A stretch of DNA of 64,000 nucleotides, from NCBI RefSeq assembly GCF_020740795.1, contig NC_067291.1, forward strand, positions 19,457,780 to 19,521,779, read 5' to 3'. A program made the translations under genes and the position numbers. The notes beneath the pieces were generated by a model. The model worked only from the letters and a program-made list of their open reading frames with translations. It ran no database searches and had not been told where the DNA came from. Each line of letters opens with the position of its first letter. The first letter of the stretch is position 1. This document shows, piece after piece, positions 25,801 to 38,113 of the stretch. The stretch comes from Apus apus. Lineage: Eukaryota; Chordata; Aves; Apodiformes; Apodidae.

Positions 25801-28800
25801 GGAAAGTCAAAGTCATTATATCTAATGTAATAGCCATGAATATTCTCCTTGAACATGACTTTTAGCCAAGACAATGGGCCAGGCTGTCTTATTTCTGCAA
25901 GATTCTATTCATTGCTAGGCTGAATATAGACACAAGAATGCTATTTTTACAACATTACATTACAACATTGTCTGCTGTTGCAGCCAAACACTTTGGCTTG
26001 AAAATTTGACTTCAGATGTGTTAAGTAATGCACAATAAACTCTCAGCCAAAAGAAAAAAAGGAAAATAAATGCTAGAGTGCATGGAAAGCTGTGCTCTGG
26101 GCACAGAACAGTTAACACTGCCTGCTGTACACTCAACATTTGCCTTAAAAGCTGCTGTGAAAAAAATCAGATTTCTCCCCAGAAGTATTATGATTGAAAG
26201 TAGCAACTTGAAAATAGCAATGTTTTTATGGGCTCCTGCAAGGAGGATTCTCCAGTGCTCAGTAGGGCAAGTCCAACCTCCTCAAAAATACTGATCCCAT
26301 TATTCAGCTTTGGTAATTAAAATGTTTTCTAAATGATTGTTCCCCAGCAGGAGGAAATGGATTAATTTTAATGCATTATTGTATTTTCGCATGGTACAAC
26401 TTTTTCCTTCCCCTCCCCGCCCCCCTTTTGTTACCACTCTTTGCAGCTGAATTATTTAGATGTGAAGCTTTGCCTACTGCATTTGACATGAAGCTTTAGG
26501 GAGTAAGTGAAGAAACCCAAGGAGTTCCTCATTATTTGCAAGTTCAATTCCTTTCTGTTTGGATATTGATTAGCAGAGTATATATTGTGAGGAAGTGGCT
26601 TGACTAAGGGAACTTAAATCTAAATGTGACTTTAACAAAATGTACATATTTAGAAATGCATTAAGATGTTTCATTATATGCTGCTTTTTAAAACAAGTTG
26701 TTTGGGTTTGTTTTGTGGTGTGTGTTTTTTTTTTAATCATGCCACAGATTCTTGTTTCATTTTAACATATTTGAATAACAATATGAGAACCATTTACAAA
26801 TGTAGTGCCTCTTATTTAGGCCCAGAATCTGAGTCCTTAAAAACACACCTGTCGACTTCAGTTGGTTTTGGGTTAGTCTGTTCATCACCCATGAGTCACA
26901 AAGACTGAAGAAACAGACACCTGGGTAGCTAACTAGCAACACTTGTTCAACACCAAACCCTGTCCCATATGAAAAGAGATCTGTGTTATCTTGCTATTTC
27001 ATCACAGCAAGCAATATTTTAAATAATTAATTATTTTCTGTTAGTGTTCATCTTTTGCAGTCCTTTGAGTAGAATCAATGCTGCCACAGATGACCTAACA
27101 TTAAGTAGTTTCTTGAAACAGTGTTTCTCCTGCTTCCAACGATTTTTTTTTTTCCCTTTTTACAAAGGCTTCTGCTTAATCAGAAATTAGAAGGAAAGTC
27201 CAGTATGATTTTCTCAGTCAATAGAAGTTTGCCTACACATCCAGTTCTATTTTCAAGCAGACTTAAGGTAGATGAGAAAACTGATATATAATCAGATCTT
27301 TTGGAATAAAACTATTACCATTCAATTGCACAAAATATAGCAACAAACTGGAACAGAACTAATTGGCTTTGCACTCAGTAGCAACGGACAGCAGTCACCT
27401 CCATAAAATTAAGAGAAATGAGCAGGGTAGACTGGTCTATAGCTAATGTGAGACTAATTTGCCTAGGGATGCACACAGTGCTCAAAAGATCTTTGCACAG
27501 GATCGTGGCGCACTCTCCAACCATGGTAAGGTTTTGAAAAAAATCCAGGAGCATTAGTATTCCCAGAAAATATAAGGTATTGATGTTAGAGGCAGTCTTT
27601 GACAAAGCCAAGAAGAGGCTTCACCTTTCCTGATTCTCTATCATCTCTTTTTCTGGCAGTAGATTTATCCAATAAACAACAGAACCATAACATTTATTAC
27701 TTAGTATCAAATTTACTAAAGTGCTCAAAGGTCTCAAGCAGAATGAAGGCCTATAGATTACATAAAGGCCTCCAAAGAAACTGTTTGTCCTACAAAACTT
27801 AATATCCTACATTCCTCTGATGAAAGCCTTATCTTCAAAAAAAGAGCAAGACTTCAGTGCAGTTGAATATGCCAACAGCAAGTACGTGTCCCTCATTGTG
27901 GATTTGGTTTGAAAATCAGCTCTGATAGAAGCTGAAAATAAAAAGTAATGGCCTTCATACAGCAAAGTTATGAATGTATATTACAACACACTAGAGAGCA
28001 ACACAGGCTACATTGTAATTTTGGAATACACTGTATAGATTTAAGTCTCCAGTACAATTTAAAATAAGAACATGACAGCATGAAGACCACCTTATCTGTT
28101 CTGAACAGCCTAGTATCTGATGCCTTTGAACAATTAGTTTTGACTAGATGAGAAGAATTCTTTGTCTGTTATGAATTGCTACATAATGAATAACAAGCTA
28201 TTATGTTAATGCAAAAAAATACTTATTTGTATTAAAATTTTGTTTTTGGTTTTTTTTTTTCTATGACAGGCAACATGCAAAACAAGACTTCTTCTAATTC
28301 ATACACAGATGTCCAAGATGTTTGCTAGAAAGCCAAAAAAGAGTCTGACTAGCAGCTGGGGTTTCAATATGAAATGCAAACACTCAAGCACTGCTTGCTC
28401 TTTAAGTGGATCGGATGGTTTAAATTGGGATCTTAGCTGCTCATGAGAAGTTCCTTCTCGCAGTGGCTTGAGAATTTACCTGGAGTGACAACTTTGTAAG
28501 ACTGCATTCTTCACACTGCTAACTAGGATGATTCATGAGAGCAGATGTACTAACCCTCACACGCAGGGAGTCAAGCTTATAATTTACAACATCTCCTCCT
28601 AAGAGGGATGTTTTTATGCACATTGACTTACACATTTCTTCTCCAGAACTCTAATGCAAGAGTTAAGACTTATCCTTTCATTTTCCCATGCAATGTAATA
28701 AACAAGTGGCAATCAAGCACCTCAGAATATGGAAAAGAGCCACTTTAAAACTGAAAAGTAACATTTTTTTAAAGCTAATCAGTGCTCCTACATGGGTTCA

Positions 28801-28858
28801 CTGAAGTCAGTCCAGTGCTAACAATGCTCTCCATTGGCAATAGCAAAAAGAAAATAAA

Positions 28859-28892
28859 GCAAACCAAAAAAACCCCAATAAAATAACCCAGA
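28859..28892. repeat. A/C-rich low-complexity tract
   Basis: An A-rich tract with interspersed CC and CCCC, like those at 8604 and 11575. No transposon body is evident beside it. Confidence 0.5.
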
Positions 28893-29011
28893 AGCATTAA
28901 GAACTCTAGTAATGTATTCTAGTGAATTCAGCACTCATGAAAGAATACTGGACAGGTATGTTCACCTTTCTGTGAAAACTGTTAAGCATTTAATTCATCC
29001 CAATTTCACAC

Positions 29012-29140
29012 TATCATAGAATGGTTGAGGTGGGAAGGGACCTCTGAAGGTCACCTGGACCAATCCGTGCTCAAGCACGGCCACCTTGAGCCAGTTACCC
29101 AGCACAGTGTCTGGGCTCCAGGATCGAGACTCCACATCCT
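29012..29140 (-). mobile_element. CR1 LINE 3' fragment
   Basis: A reversed CR1 tail ('tcatagaatggttgaggt') is followed by the 'ggacctctgaaggtcacctg' section and a decayed 'tgctcaagcacggccacctt' section, ending near 'gagactccacatcc'. This subfamily pattern differs from the copies at 18.5 and 62.6 kb. The overlapping minus-strand open frame (28995-29291) is repeat-derived. Confidence 0.9.
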
Positions 29141-30932
29141 TGGACTTTAAGATTACATCCTTGTTTTGTGTGATTACATTCCTAGTTGTTGAAATCCCTA
29201 AAGACAGAGCTCCATACCCAAATCCTTCCGGAGTTTTATGTCCTCCATTTTTATTACTTCCTCTTCCAAAATTAAGTTGAATTCCTTTCACTCCCTCTAG
29301 TTATTCTTCTTGGTGCTGTCACCAATAAACTCCCAGGCTCCCCTTATTCCAAACACCAATGAGGCATCTGTTGACTACCAGATCCTCAAAAAAATCCCAA
29401 AAACCAACCTGGAAAGCTGTAACTGAAAAGCAGCTGGGGATGGCAGTGTTGAAGCCAGACATGGACAGACTTTGAGAATACCAGGCAGGCAGGCAGGTGG
29501 TGGCAGGTCACAGTGGAGTGGGAGCACACAGGCATTTAAACACTGGCCAAACTGTTCACAAAGTGGAAAAGCAGCACAGACACACCAGTCCTTCCCCTTC
29601 CTGGGTGCTGCTTCAAGCACAATTCAGTAGGACAGAACAATCAGATCCTAACAACATTTATGTATCCCTTCAGGTAAATACTGTGTGCTATATTACCAAA
29701 ATTTACACCAAAATGACACTTTTGCAAGTTTAGAATACATACTTGCCTTTACCTTCAGTCATCTGCACATTGATAGGCTGTATATGAAAGTCAGAGCAAA
29801 TTTCATTCTAGAGTGCAAACGTTTTTTTTTACAAGTCGACACAACCTCTAGTCTATATTCTGCTTCCAGTGCACATTATTTTAAGTGGGTCTCCTGTTTT
29901 TTGAATGCCTAGAGAAGAAACCTAAACTTAGCTCTCTAGTACACAGAGAACACAGACCCTAAAATTGTCCTCTGCTCCATCAAGATGCTCTTCAAGTGGA
30001 AAACTCAATGCTTAAATAAAGCCTAAAAGAATGCTAGAAAGGGTAAGACAAAAGACAGACCTGCAGGAAAATAAGAGAGGATGCAAAAAAAAAAACAAAA
30101 CACCACACTAAAAAGAAAAATCAGAAGGATTATCTAGAGACCATCAGCATGAAATGCTGGGCATTAATCAGTGCAGCAGCATCCTGCTAACTATTTCTCC
30201 TTGCCTTTCTCTTTCTGTCAGGCAAAGGGATTTTGCACACCATACACAGATCTGATTGCTCACTTCAGCATTTCATGTAACTCAGTGATTTCTGGGTGAG
30301 CCATTTACCTGTTACTGAATTTTATCTAGTTGCCTGTGTCCCCCCTTGTTTATTTTCACAATTATGTTGCTTTTTCTTGCTCTTTTCTGTATGTAAGTGA
30401 CTTTCTGTATCATTCCTACCCACACACCTCTGCCTGCCAAGCTATTTTCCATTCCCTTTCTTTTTTAAACACTGTTTTCCCCTTATTCAGAGTTCCCACA
30501 TCCTTTGCGTTTTACAGACCAGAGCAAGAAGAACAACCTCAGTTTTCAGGCTGCACTGAAATCATCCACAAACAATCCCATGGAACATATTTCGAGAAAT
30601 AAATGTTACTTACATCTTTATCAGCCAAAGTGGTGTAATATAAACAAAAACAAAGATTAAGAAAAAGAAAACTTTTCAAAATTCCTGTGGATTTGACTGG
30701 ACAGCTGCCTCAACTGTTAAGAGCACCCACTGCATTTGTTTGTTAACTGATATTTCCCTGCCTTCTGACCACAAACAGCAGATGGTATTTTGTCATTCAA
30801 CAGGCCTCAGTTTCCATAAAACACAACTCCTGCCCTAAAGAGTTTATAATCCAGTGCTAGGGAACAAGTGGATGGATCCTCTCCTGCAAGAGGCAGTACC
30901 AGGCAAATGAGGCTCCTTCCATCTGCAGCATA
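29141..30932. other. Non-coding DNA
   Basis: No gene was recognised. A short GGCA-like run (caggcaggcaggcagg) lies near 29482-29500. Open frames in this stretch are short and overlap on opposite strands. Confidence 0.45.
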
Positions 30933-31156
30933 CAAATCACAGAATTATTGAGGCTGGGGAAGACCTCTGAGATCATCAAGTCCAACCTATGTCCTAACAC
31001 CACATCACCTAGACCATGGCACGGTGCCACATCCAGTCTTCCCTGAAACAGCTCCAGGGATGGAGCCACTTCCCTGGACAGTCCATTCTAACATCTGACC
31101 ACCCTTTCTGTGAGGAAGTGCTTCCTAATAACCAGCCTAAATCGAAATCTTTCTGT
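30933..31156 (-). mobile_element. CR1 LINE 3' fragment
   Basis: It begins with a degraded tail ('aatcacagaattattgaggc') and runs through 'agacctctgagatcatcaag', a 'ccctgaaacagctccaggga' section and 'aagtgcttcctaataaccag', all characteristic of the CR1 3' region in reverse orientation. It is 5'-truncated at the right end. Confidence 0.92.
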
Positions 31157-34100
31157 ATATTTGACCATCATTAGTTACTATAAATAATATATTGTAAATA
31201 TAATTTGCTACTGTAGTAATTTCTGTTACTTATTCCCAGTAGCCCTCAAAACAGAGCCTGCCTGTAATCAATCTTCAATTACTATGCAAATATATCCTAT
31301 AGGCTAATGATGTCTTTCTTTTGAGACATGTAATACATAATTAATGACAGCTGTAATGGCACCAAAGACTCCAAACCAAAAGAACTCCTCACTGTAATTT
31401 ATACTTAACACCAGTAAAGAAGATTGATTTGTTGTACTTTCAAGTTTTTTGCAGTCTTCTGGAAAAGTGATTAATAGGAGCTCTAGTCAGTGACTGCAGT
31501 TACTGTATTTTGCCCCTCAAAACAGAATTCTACATAACTAAGTACAATGATATTTCCTGCTGTAACATCACCTGGCAATAGTTGGGGCTACATTTAAAAA
31601 CTCTCATTCAGGGAAAATCAAAGAAAAACAGCAAAAATATCACTCTATATAAGATACATGCACAGCTCTGTCCTGCTCATACCACCACAGCTATCGAACC
31701 CATCCTATCTAAACTAAAGCTCAGAGTTACAATTTATAATTTTCAAATTTGGTCATTAATTCATTTACAATGTTTTTAGTCTTTTTACCTTTCTTTACAA
31801 GTAAAATGGATATTATGAAAGGGTGGGATTCCTTCCACCAGATTTCTGTAACCCAAAAATTAGATGCCTGGCCACCAAAGACTACCTTGACTTCCTTGGA
31901 GAAGGGGGCAGGCATGATATCCACAAGGCAATTCATCCTGAAGTCGAAACCATCTGTGAAAATGAGCCTCCAAATGTCTAATCCCTTTGCAAATAAACAC
32001 TGGTATAAAACTCTTTCCTTGGCATTTCAGTGCACAACTAGTCACAGTGTTTTGTACAAGGCAATGCTTAACAATACCAAGAAATTAATTTTCTGATGCT
32101 TGAATCGTATCTATAAAATAGCTGATTGGCCCTGTTTGGTTGATAAAATGCCTACCTGAAAGGAAAAAAGGAAATTAGAAGAGGAGAAGGGTTGAAGACC
32201 ATTGCTACATTAGACATTTTTACTAAGTTTGAGAAATGGTAGGTGTTATAACTTTAATGGTTCTGACTTGCCTTATTCATTTTAAAACACAAGTTAATTT
32301 GGTTTCAAATTAATCAGCCAGCACTTCTTTAAATTGATATTTACAGCTTTTACACTTAAACAAAAGCAAACAAAAGTATAATTTATACTATAATAATGGC
32401 ATATAAAGTATCACTGTTTTAATTATTTCCTGGAATTAAGTTAGCTGTGGCAAGTAGATAAAACCCCTTTGAATAGTGAAACATTGCCATAGTTTGTCTT
32501 GTCAAAGCTCCTGCTTCTAAGAATATTTATGATTTGACCATTCCTTGAGAACCATAAATGACACATAATGTGAATGAGACAGTTTCAATCTCAGTCTGGA
32601 TATTTCCATCCAGAACTATCCGTCCCCAGGTAACCCCAGCCTTTCTCCTTTGACAAAGGGCTCAATACCTGCCTTCCTCCTGAGAAACAAATTCTGTCCC
32701 TTGTGCTAACCCCTAGGACTTCACCAAGACTGCATGGAATGAAAATGAATGCAGCATTTCATTGTGAATTAAAAAAGCACAAATCAGACCCCAGTGTACA
32801 AAGTACAAGGGCAGTTTTCTGGAGTCACTGACTGGCAAGTAGGTACCAGATTATGATGCACAGAACTCATTTGACAAATCTGGTGTCAGTGAAGTCACCT
32901 ACCAGTGTCCTATGCTGCTACCAAAAGCACATTGGCTGCTAAATGACTTTACATTCTTCTTTTTCTACCAAGCCTATTTTAGAAAGGTTGTATATCAATC
33001 TGGGAAATGCTGTGAACATGATGTTATCATAATGGTACCATATGCCAGTCGACTACTTACAAATCATCCATGCTCCCCTCACTTGATAATTTTAAAAGCA
33101 TGATAAAGAACTTGATTCTTCCTCATGCTTACACTGGCTTTATATCAGTACACTGCCATGCTTCACACTAGTAAAAAAAGGGATAAATATTTGTACCAAA
33201 CCCTCTAAAAACCTTTAAAGCCTCTTAAAATGGGAGTCAAATGACAGTTCTTACTACTCAAGTATTTGTCTCAAAACCAGATGAGCATTAAAGATTCAAA
33301 CTCTATAAAAAAGTAGAATATGCTCCCAAATCACCTTATCTAGCCATAGAGTCTATAGAAATAGGTCACATACTTTAACTAAGAGAACCTGGACCCATTT
33401 CCCCTCCTATTTACCAGTTATAGGAAAATATTAAAAACTAATAAAAAAATATTTGTTCACAAGTTTCACACTTGGCTAACCATTAAGATGTCATATTCTG
33501 GCAGTTCTCTGGTGCCTTTTTAACTCATTAAAATATTTTTCAGAGTGACTATTAGTGCTCCTAAAACATGTTGGGTTGAAAAACTTAGAAAACAGTTTGC
33601 GGAATTAGAGAACAGAACTATTTTCACTCGGCTACTGTGTCTTACTCCTCTTCCAGGCAAAGCACATTTCTAGCAGTGAATTTGATTTCAGGCTCATGCC
33701 TAATCATTCCTTAGCCTTTATAGCCACGCTGTTACTAGGAGAAAATCTCAGTGCCAGTTCTTATTGAAGAGGAAAAACTTAGGCCTACCAGTTCCGGTCT
33801 GGTTTACAATCTGGTGCAAGCTGGATGTGCTCTTCTTTCCTGCTGCATTGCTGTGAGCAGGCTGAGTGGTGACCTTCATCTTATATCTCTCCTCTCAGAG
33901 GAAAGCTTTCACACAAATTTCCATACTTTCAACTTAAAGCAGCAGCCATACATGAGAAACAGCATGAAAGGCTTAGCACTACTTTTCGTACACAATTGTT
34001 TGTAAACACACTTATCTTAGAAAATTCTGGACTTGTCTTTGGACATCTTGACTGAATATCTTAGATTCTCTGGGATCTTGTCCACTGTTTTACAGCTACT

Positions 34101-37100
34101 GAGCCTGATCTTCACAAGGGCTTGAAATACTGCCTCTTTCTGAATTTGGTACTTAATTCCTCTGGTAAGGATCACATTCTGTAAACTCTTGAAGAAAGTT
34201 CCTTCTCTCTGTACACATACACCAACTGTACATCACTCACAGGAATTACACATGAGTATCATATGTCATCTGGAAGTCTTTAAAACTGATTATATCTGGT
34301 ATGTCTCCTCTGAGAGTAGCTCTTCTAGTTTTCTACAAGCTTTTTCAGCTCTCTTTCCTTAGCATACAGAACTTCCTCACTGAGGCTTCAATCAGTTTTG
34401 TGTGAAGAAAAGTTCCAATCTCTACTGCAGCACAGTCAGCCTGCACAGTATGTAACAATGAAGTTGAATTTTTTCCATCTTCTCCATTAACATCTGAACA
34501 ACCCTTTCTAGGGGTAACTAATTTATTTATTAACAAAGGTAATTGTACCTCTTCCCTTGAGTCCAGGTTATACATTTTAGTCATTTTTAGTAACATGTGG
34601 GATGCCAGGGAAGGACTCAGTTGCTTAAACAGGGATGCCAAGTGCTATTTGAGACATCCAAGAAAAAAGAAAGTTTCTTCCTTGGGTACTAGGTACCACA
34701 GATCTTGTGGGACAACTGAGTGCTGGTGGAGCAGCAACTAGGTAGCAGGCAGGATACCCTGGAGAACTTAACATGGTTGAGAGACCTGACTCCTACCTGC
34801 AACTACTCTGTGGTCTAAAGTCCTTCACCATCGGTGGAGAAAATCCCAGTGACTAGTGAACTGGAATTAGGCTCTGACTCTTGCAGGATCACAGTTTCCT
34901 TTGCACAGACAGGCAAGGGAGAGAGGGGCAGGGTAAGTAACCCGATGCCTCCCAGCTCTCCCCTACACTATACACCCAGAATCGACACGTTTGCATAAAA
35001 TGACAGTAAGAACAAAGTGTGTAATTATGTACTTCAAACACAAAGTGGTAGAGATGGATAGTTTGTGGGGACCCACCACACAATCTCTGTGCACCTGGCA
35101 ATACACAAAGGCCAACAGCAAGCATACGTATTGCAATAATTAAAATGTAGTGCAGGCACCACACTTCCACACTCCCCAAAGCCTTCAGCCCCCGTGTTTC
35201 AAGAAAAAGAGCCTATGGCTTTTATATAAAGTGATTGTAGAAAGTCTCCCTTTAAATTCCCGCCCCAGAGATTTGCACAGCAGTACTGCAAAAAGTAGTA
35301 ATTATACAGAAGCTTTTTAGTATGCAATAGCATGAAGCACTTCTCTTTTTAAGCTGAACAACCAAAGTAGTATCGTAAATATTGTATTTAAATAGTAGCT
35401 CAAACCACATGGTTCTGAAAACAATAACCAAGCACATGCTTTGTAAGAGCACAGAATTAGAAATTATTTCACAAACAAGGATAAAAGGTTCACAAGAATT
35501 GTGACCACCCTACAAAGACGCAGTTTTTACAGGCTGTACTTGAAGGTACACGCACAGTTCCAATATAATTAACTGTTTTCAGAGATTTATAGCTTTGCTG
35601 TATGCATTTGCTTAAATATTAATTTTGCTGCCTGGCATTTAAAGCACAATGGATTATTCAAAGTAAAAATGGCTGAGTGCCCCATTCAAAATAAAAATGC
35701 TTACAGATATATATAACGTATTAAAAGAGAATACTAGCTTCTATTTGATACTTTTGATTATGAATGTATCATTATTGTAAAAACAAGAGATTAAATTAGT
35801 CCTTTTCAGTAAGTAAAAAAAAAGAAGCAACATTATGCATTCCTAATATTGCATATTTTACCTCAGCTAATTTTATTTTTAACTAAAGTTACAAAGTTTT
35901 ATGAAGTAGAAAAAATTCCAGTAAACTGGAAAGAAATACTTACATTTTATTTTTAAAAACAGTGACCATGTGACCATTTTCAATGCTTCATAGTTTGAAA
36001 CATTGAAACACACTCACCATAAAACTTCTATAACAAATTTACTCACGTATTAACCAGAAGCAGATAAAAGCCAAAGTCCAGCAGTTTGAACATTGAAGAA
36101 GCCTCCAGAGGTTGTTACCAACAAGAACTCACGCACTTGCAGCACTGAAGCTAATTTTGCAAGCATTTATCACTACCCTTAAACACATGTGCTAATTAGT
36201 ATTTATTATCCTGCTGCAAAGCCAATCCAGGTGCCTCACACTAACTTTAATAGACTCCAGACCAGGTTCCATCAATGTAAACTTGTTCATAAGCTTTTGC
36301 AAGAGCTGATGCTCAGTCTCTAAAAGCTCACATAAAATCAAATCCTATTATGAGACTGTTCAGTTGGGTTACTCACCTTTAGTTAGCACTATCACAAGCA
36401 AGGCAATACACCTAAAAGAGTCTATCCATCAGACACGGCTCTGGGAAGGGAAACTTGGCGGATTTAATGAGAAAGTGGACATGTAAGGAAGGTCCAAACA
36501 GAGAGGGACAGAAAAGCTCTGGCTGCACTCTAATAGAAGTCTGATAGAATGGGAAGGATCTGGACTGAGACTTGGGTATCCCAGAAGAAATCTCCACAGA
36601 ATTAATTAACCCTATACTGGGAAACTAAGATATCCAATCACCTGACTTGAGATTTCTCTTACCATAATACAGGACTGAGAATGACGGGGTGGCAGGTCTC
36701 ACATTTGACAGGATATGGAAGGTAGGCTGCTACATTCTAGTTAATTCATATGTTACATATTTATAGTCTGAACCAGAAGGTCATAAAGATACAAACTTCC
36801 TTTTAGTTAACTCTGGACTTTCTGCTGGGAAGGTGGGGAGCAGAAAAGGGGCTAATCGCACAGTATTTAATGATCATAAGTGTTACTTAAATCTCCAGCC
36901 CCCGGGATACTTTGAGAAATGGCTGCCTTTGTTTTGCAAATTATTGATCCTCTGCCCACCTCTCTGGGCCAACCCAGCCTTTGCAGATTAAGATTACTAA
37001 ACACAGGCATCAGAACTCTGTGCTGTCACCTGAGGATCTCAGCTGAGCTGAATTTGGAAGCTGATGCCTCGACGCTTCCAAGCTACTCTCTCCTTGTTAA

Positions 37101-37249
37101 GAACTACACAGCAGGGTGGTTAGAGTCTTTCCTATATGGAATGTTTGGCAGCAGCGAGCAGCACCTGCTAGAGAGATTCCACCAGCTCCCCAGCCTGAAG
37201 ACACAGGCGACACTTATACACTCCATCCTACAACTTCTTCCTTCCCCAA
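31157..37249. other. AT-rich non-coding DNA upstream of the CpG island
   Basis: No exon or transposon was recognised. CpG density rises only from about 37.25 kb. The 165-codon frame at 36919-37416 starts in ordinary sequence, runs into the island and has no recognisable domain; I regard it as chance. Confidence 0.45.
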
Positions 37250-37807
37250 AAACCCTTTCCACCAGGAGCCCTCGTACGTACAGGCAAGAGAAGCAGCTAC
37301 GACCCGAGCAGCGAGTCCACCCGCCCGCGCAGAGCACCCGAGAACGGGGACACGCGGGGAACAAATCTGCCTCCTACAACTACAAGAAAGTTCGTGCAGA
37401 CACAACACCCCAGTAAACCATGATGCGGGGGGGAGGGAGGCCGCTTCTGAGGGAGGCGCTGATAGGGGAGAATCCTAATAAAGCCGTAAGATCTCACCCA
37501 CACACACATCTAGAACAGCACTTCCAAAATCACCTACGAGAACCCAAAGAAAGATCGAGGGAAGGGACAGAAAAGGGAGGCTGGAGAGAGATTGTCTCCC
37601 CCCGGTTCGTCTTGGGTGCCTGGACAGTTCTAGGAGCAGCAGGGAAGGGGGCCGCCTCTCATGCAACCAGAGGGTGCAGAGGAAGCTCCTTGCCCCGCAG
37701 CAGCAGCCCCAGGAGCAAATGGGGCGTGAGGGGCCGCAGCTGCGGGCACAGGGGCTCCGGTGCCGCGTCCCCCGCAACACCCAACCCCTGCCCCGACGCG
37801 CACCTAC

Positions 37808-38110
37808 CTCGGCGGGACCAGGGGCTGGAGCCCCTCCGTCGGGGCTGGATCCGCGGGGCTGCGGCGGCAGCGCGACGCGGCGGGAGGCGGCCCGGGCTGC
37901 GACGGCTGAGCCGGGGCCGCTCGCACGGGTGCACCGCACCGGGGCCGCTGTCCGGGTCGGGGAGGCGATGCTGCTGCGGGGGACTCCGAGCGCCTCTTTG
38001 GCTCTGTTAGGAAAGTTACCGCGGCCACACGACCCACCTTAAACCCGCCTCCCCGCAGGACCCGGGGGAGGGGGAAGGAGGAGGAGGAGGGAGGGAGGAG
38101 ACGAGGGTGG
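37808..38110 (-). other. Putative non-coding first exon on minus strand
   Basis: Read on the minus strand, a GC-rich stretch ends in GAG followed by GTAGGT, close to the vertebrate 5' splice consensus, so an exon could end at 37808. The upper limit is only a guess at the start-site region near the G-rich tract. No convincing coding start precedes the donor: a 77-codon frame crosses it but is compositionally GC-driven. It would be a 5'UTR exon of MEGF11 if synteny with human holds. I did not find the MEGF11 signal-peptide/EMI exon, so the identity is unproven. Confidence 0.35.
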
Positions 38111-38113
38111 GGG
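38064..38113 (+). repeat. G-rich purine tract with quadruplex potential
   Basis: Consecutive G-runs of three to five separated by short A-containing spacers lie on the + strand, inside the CpG island and near the inferred start region of the minus-strand gene. Confidence 0.6.

Larger units (their letters stand above)
18736..29011. other. AT-rich non-coding DNA
   Basis: No gene was recognised. It holds a TA/TG mirror repeat at 19830-19860, a locally GC-richer patch around 22870-23060 that I cannot identify, a pyrimidine tract near 26400-26428, and a TAAT-rich candidate conserved element at 26320-26480. Confidence 0.5.

Noticed and set aside
1..37249. MEGF11 coding exons on the minus strand
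   Set aside because: I looked for the signal-peptide/EMI-domain exon and cysteine-rich EGF-like exons and found none I could defend, so none is annotated.
36919..38042. Open frames up to 196 codons over the CpG island at 37-38 kb
   Set aside because: Frames overlap on both strands, are Gly/Arg/Pro/Ala-rich as expected in GC-rich DNA, and show no domain or family resemblance.
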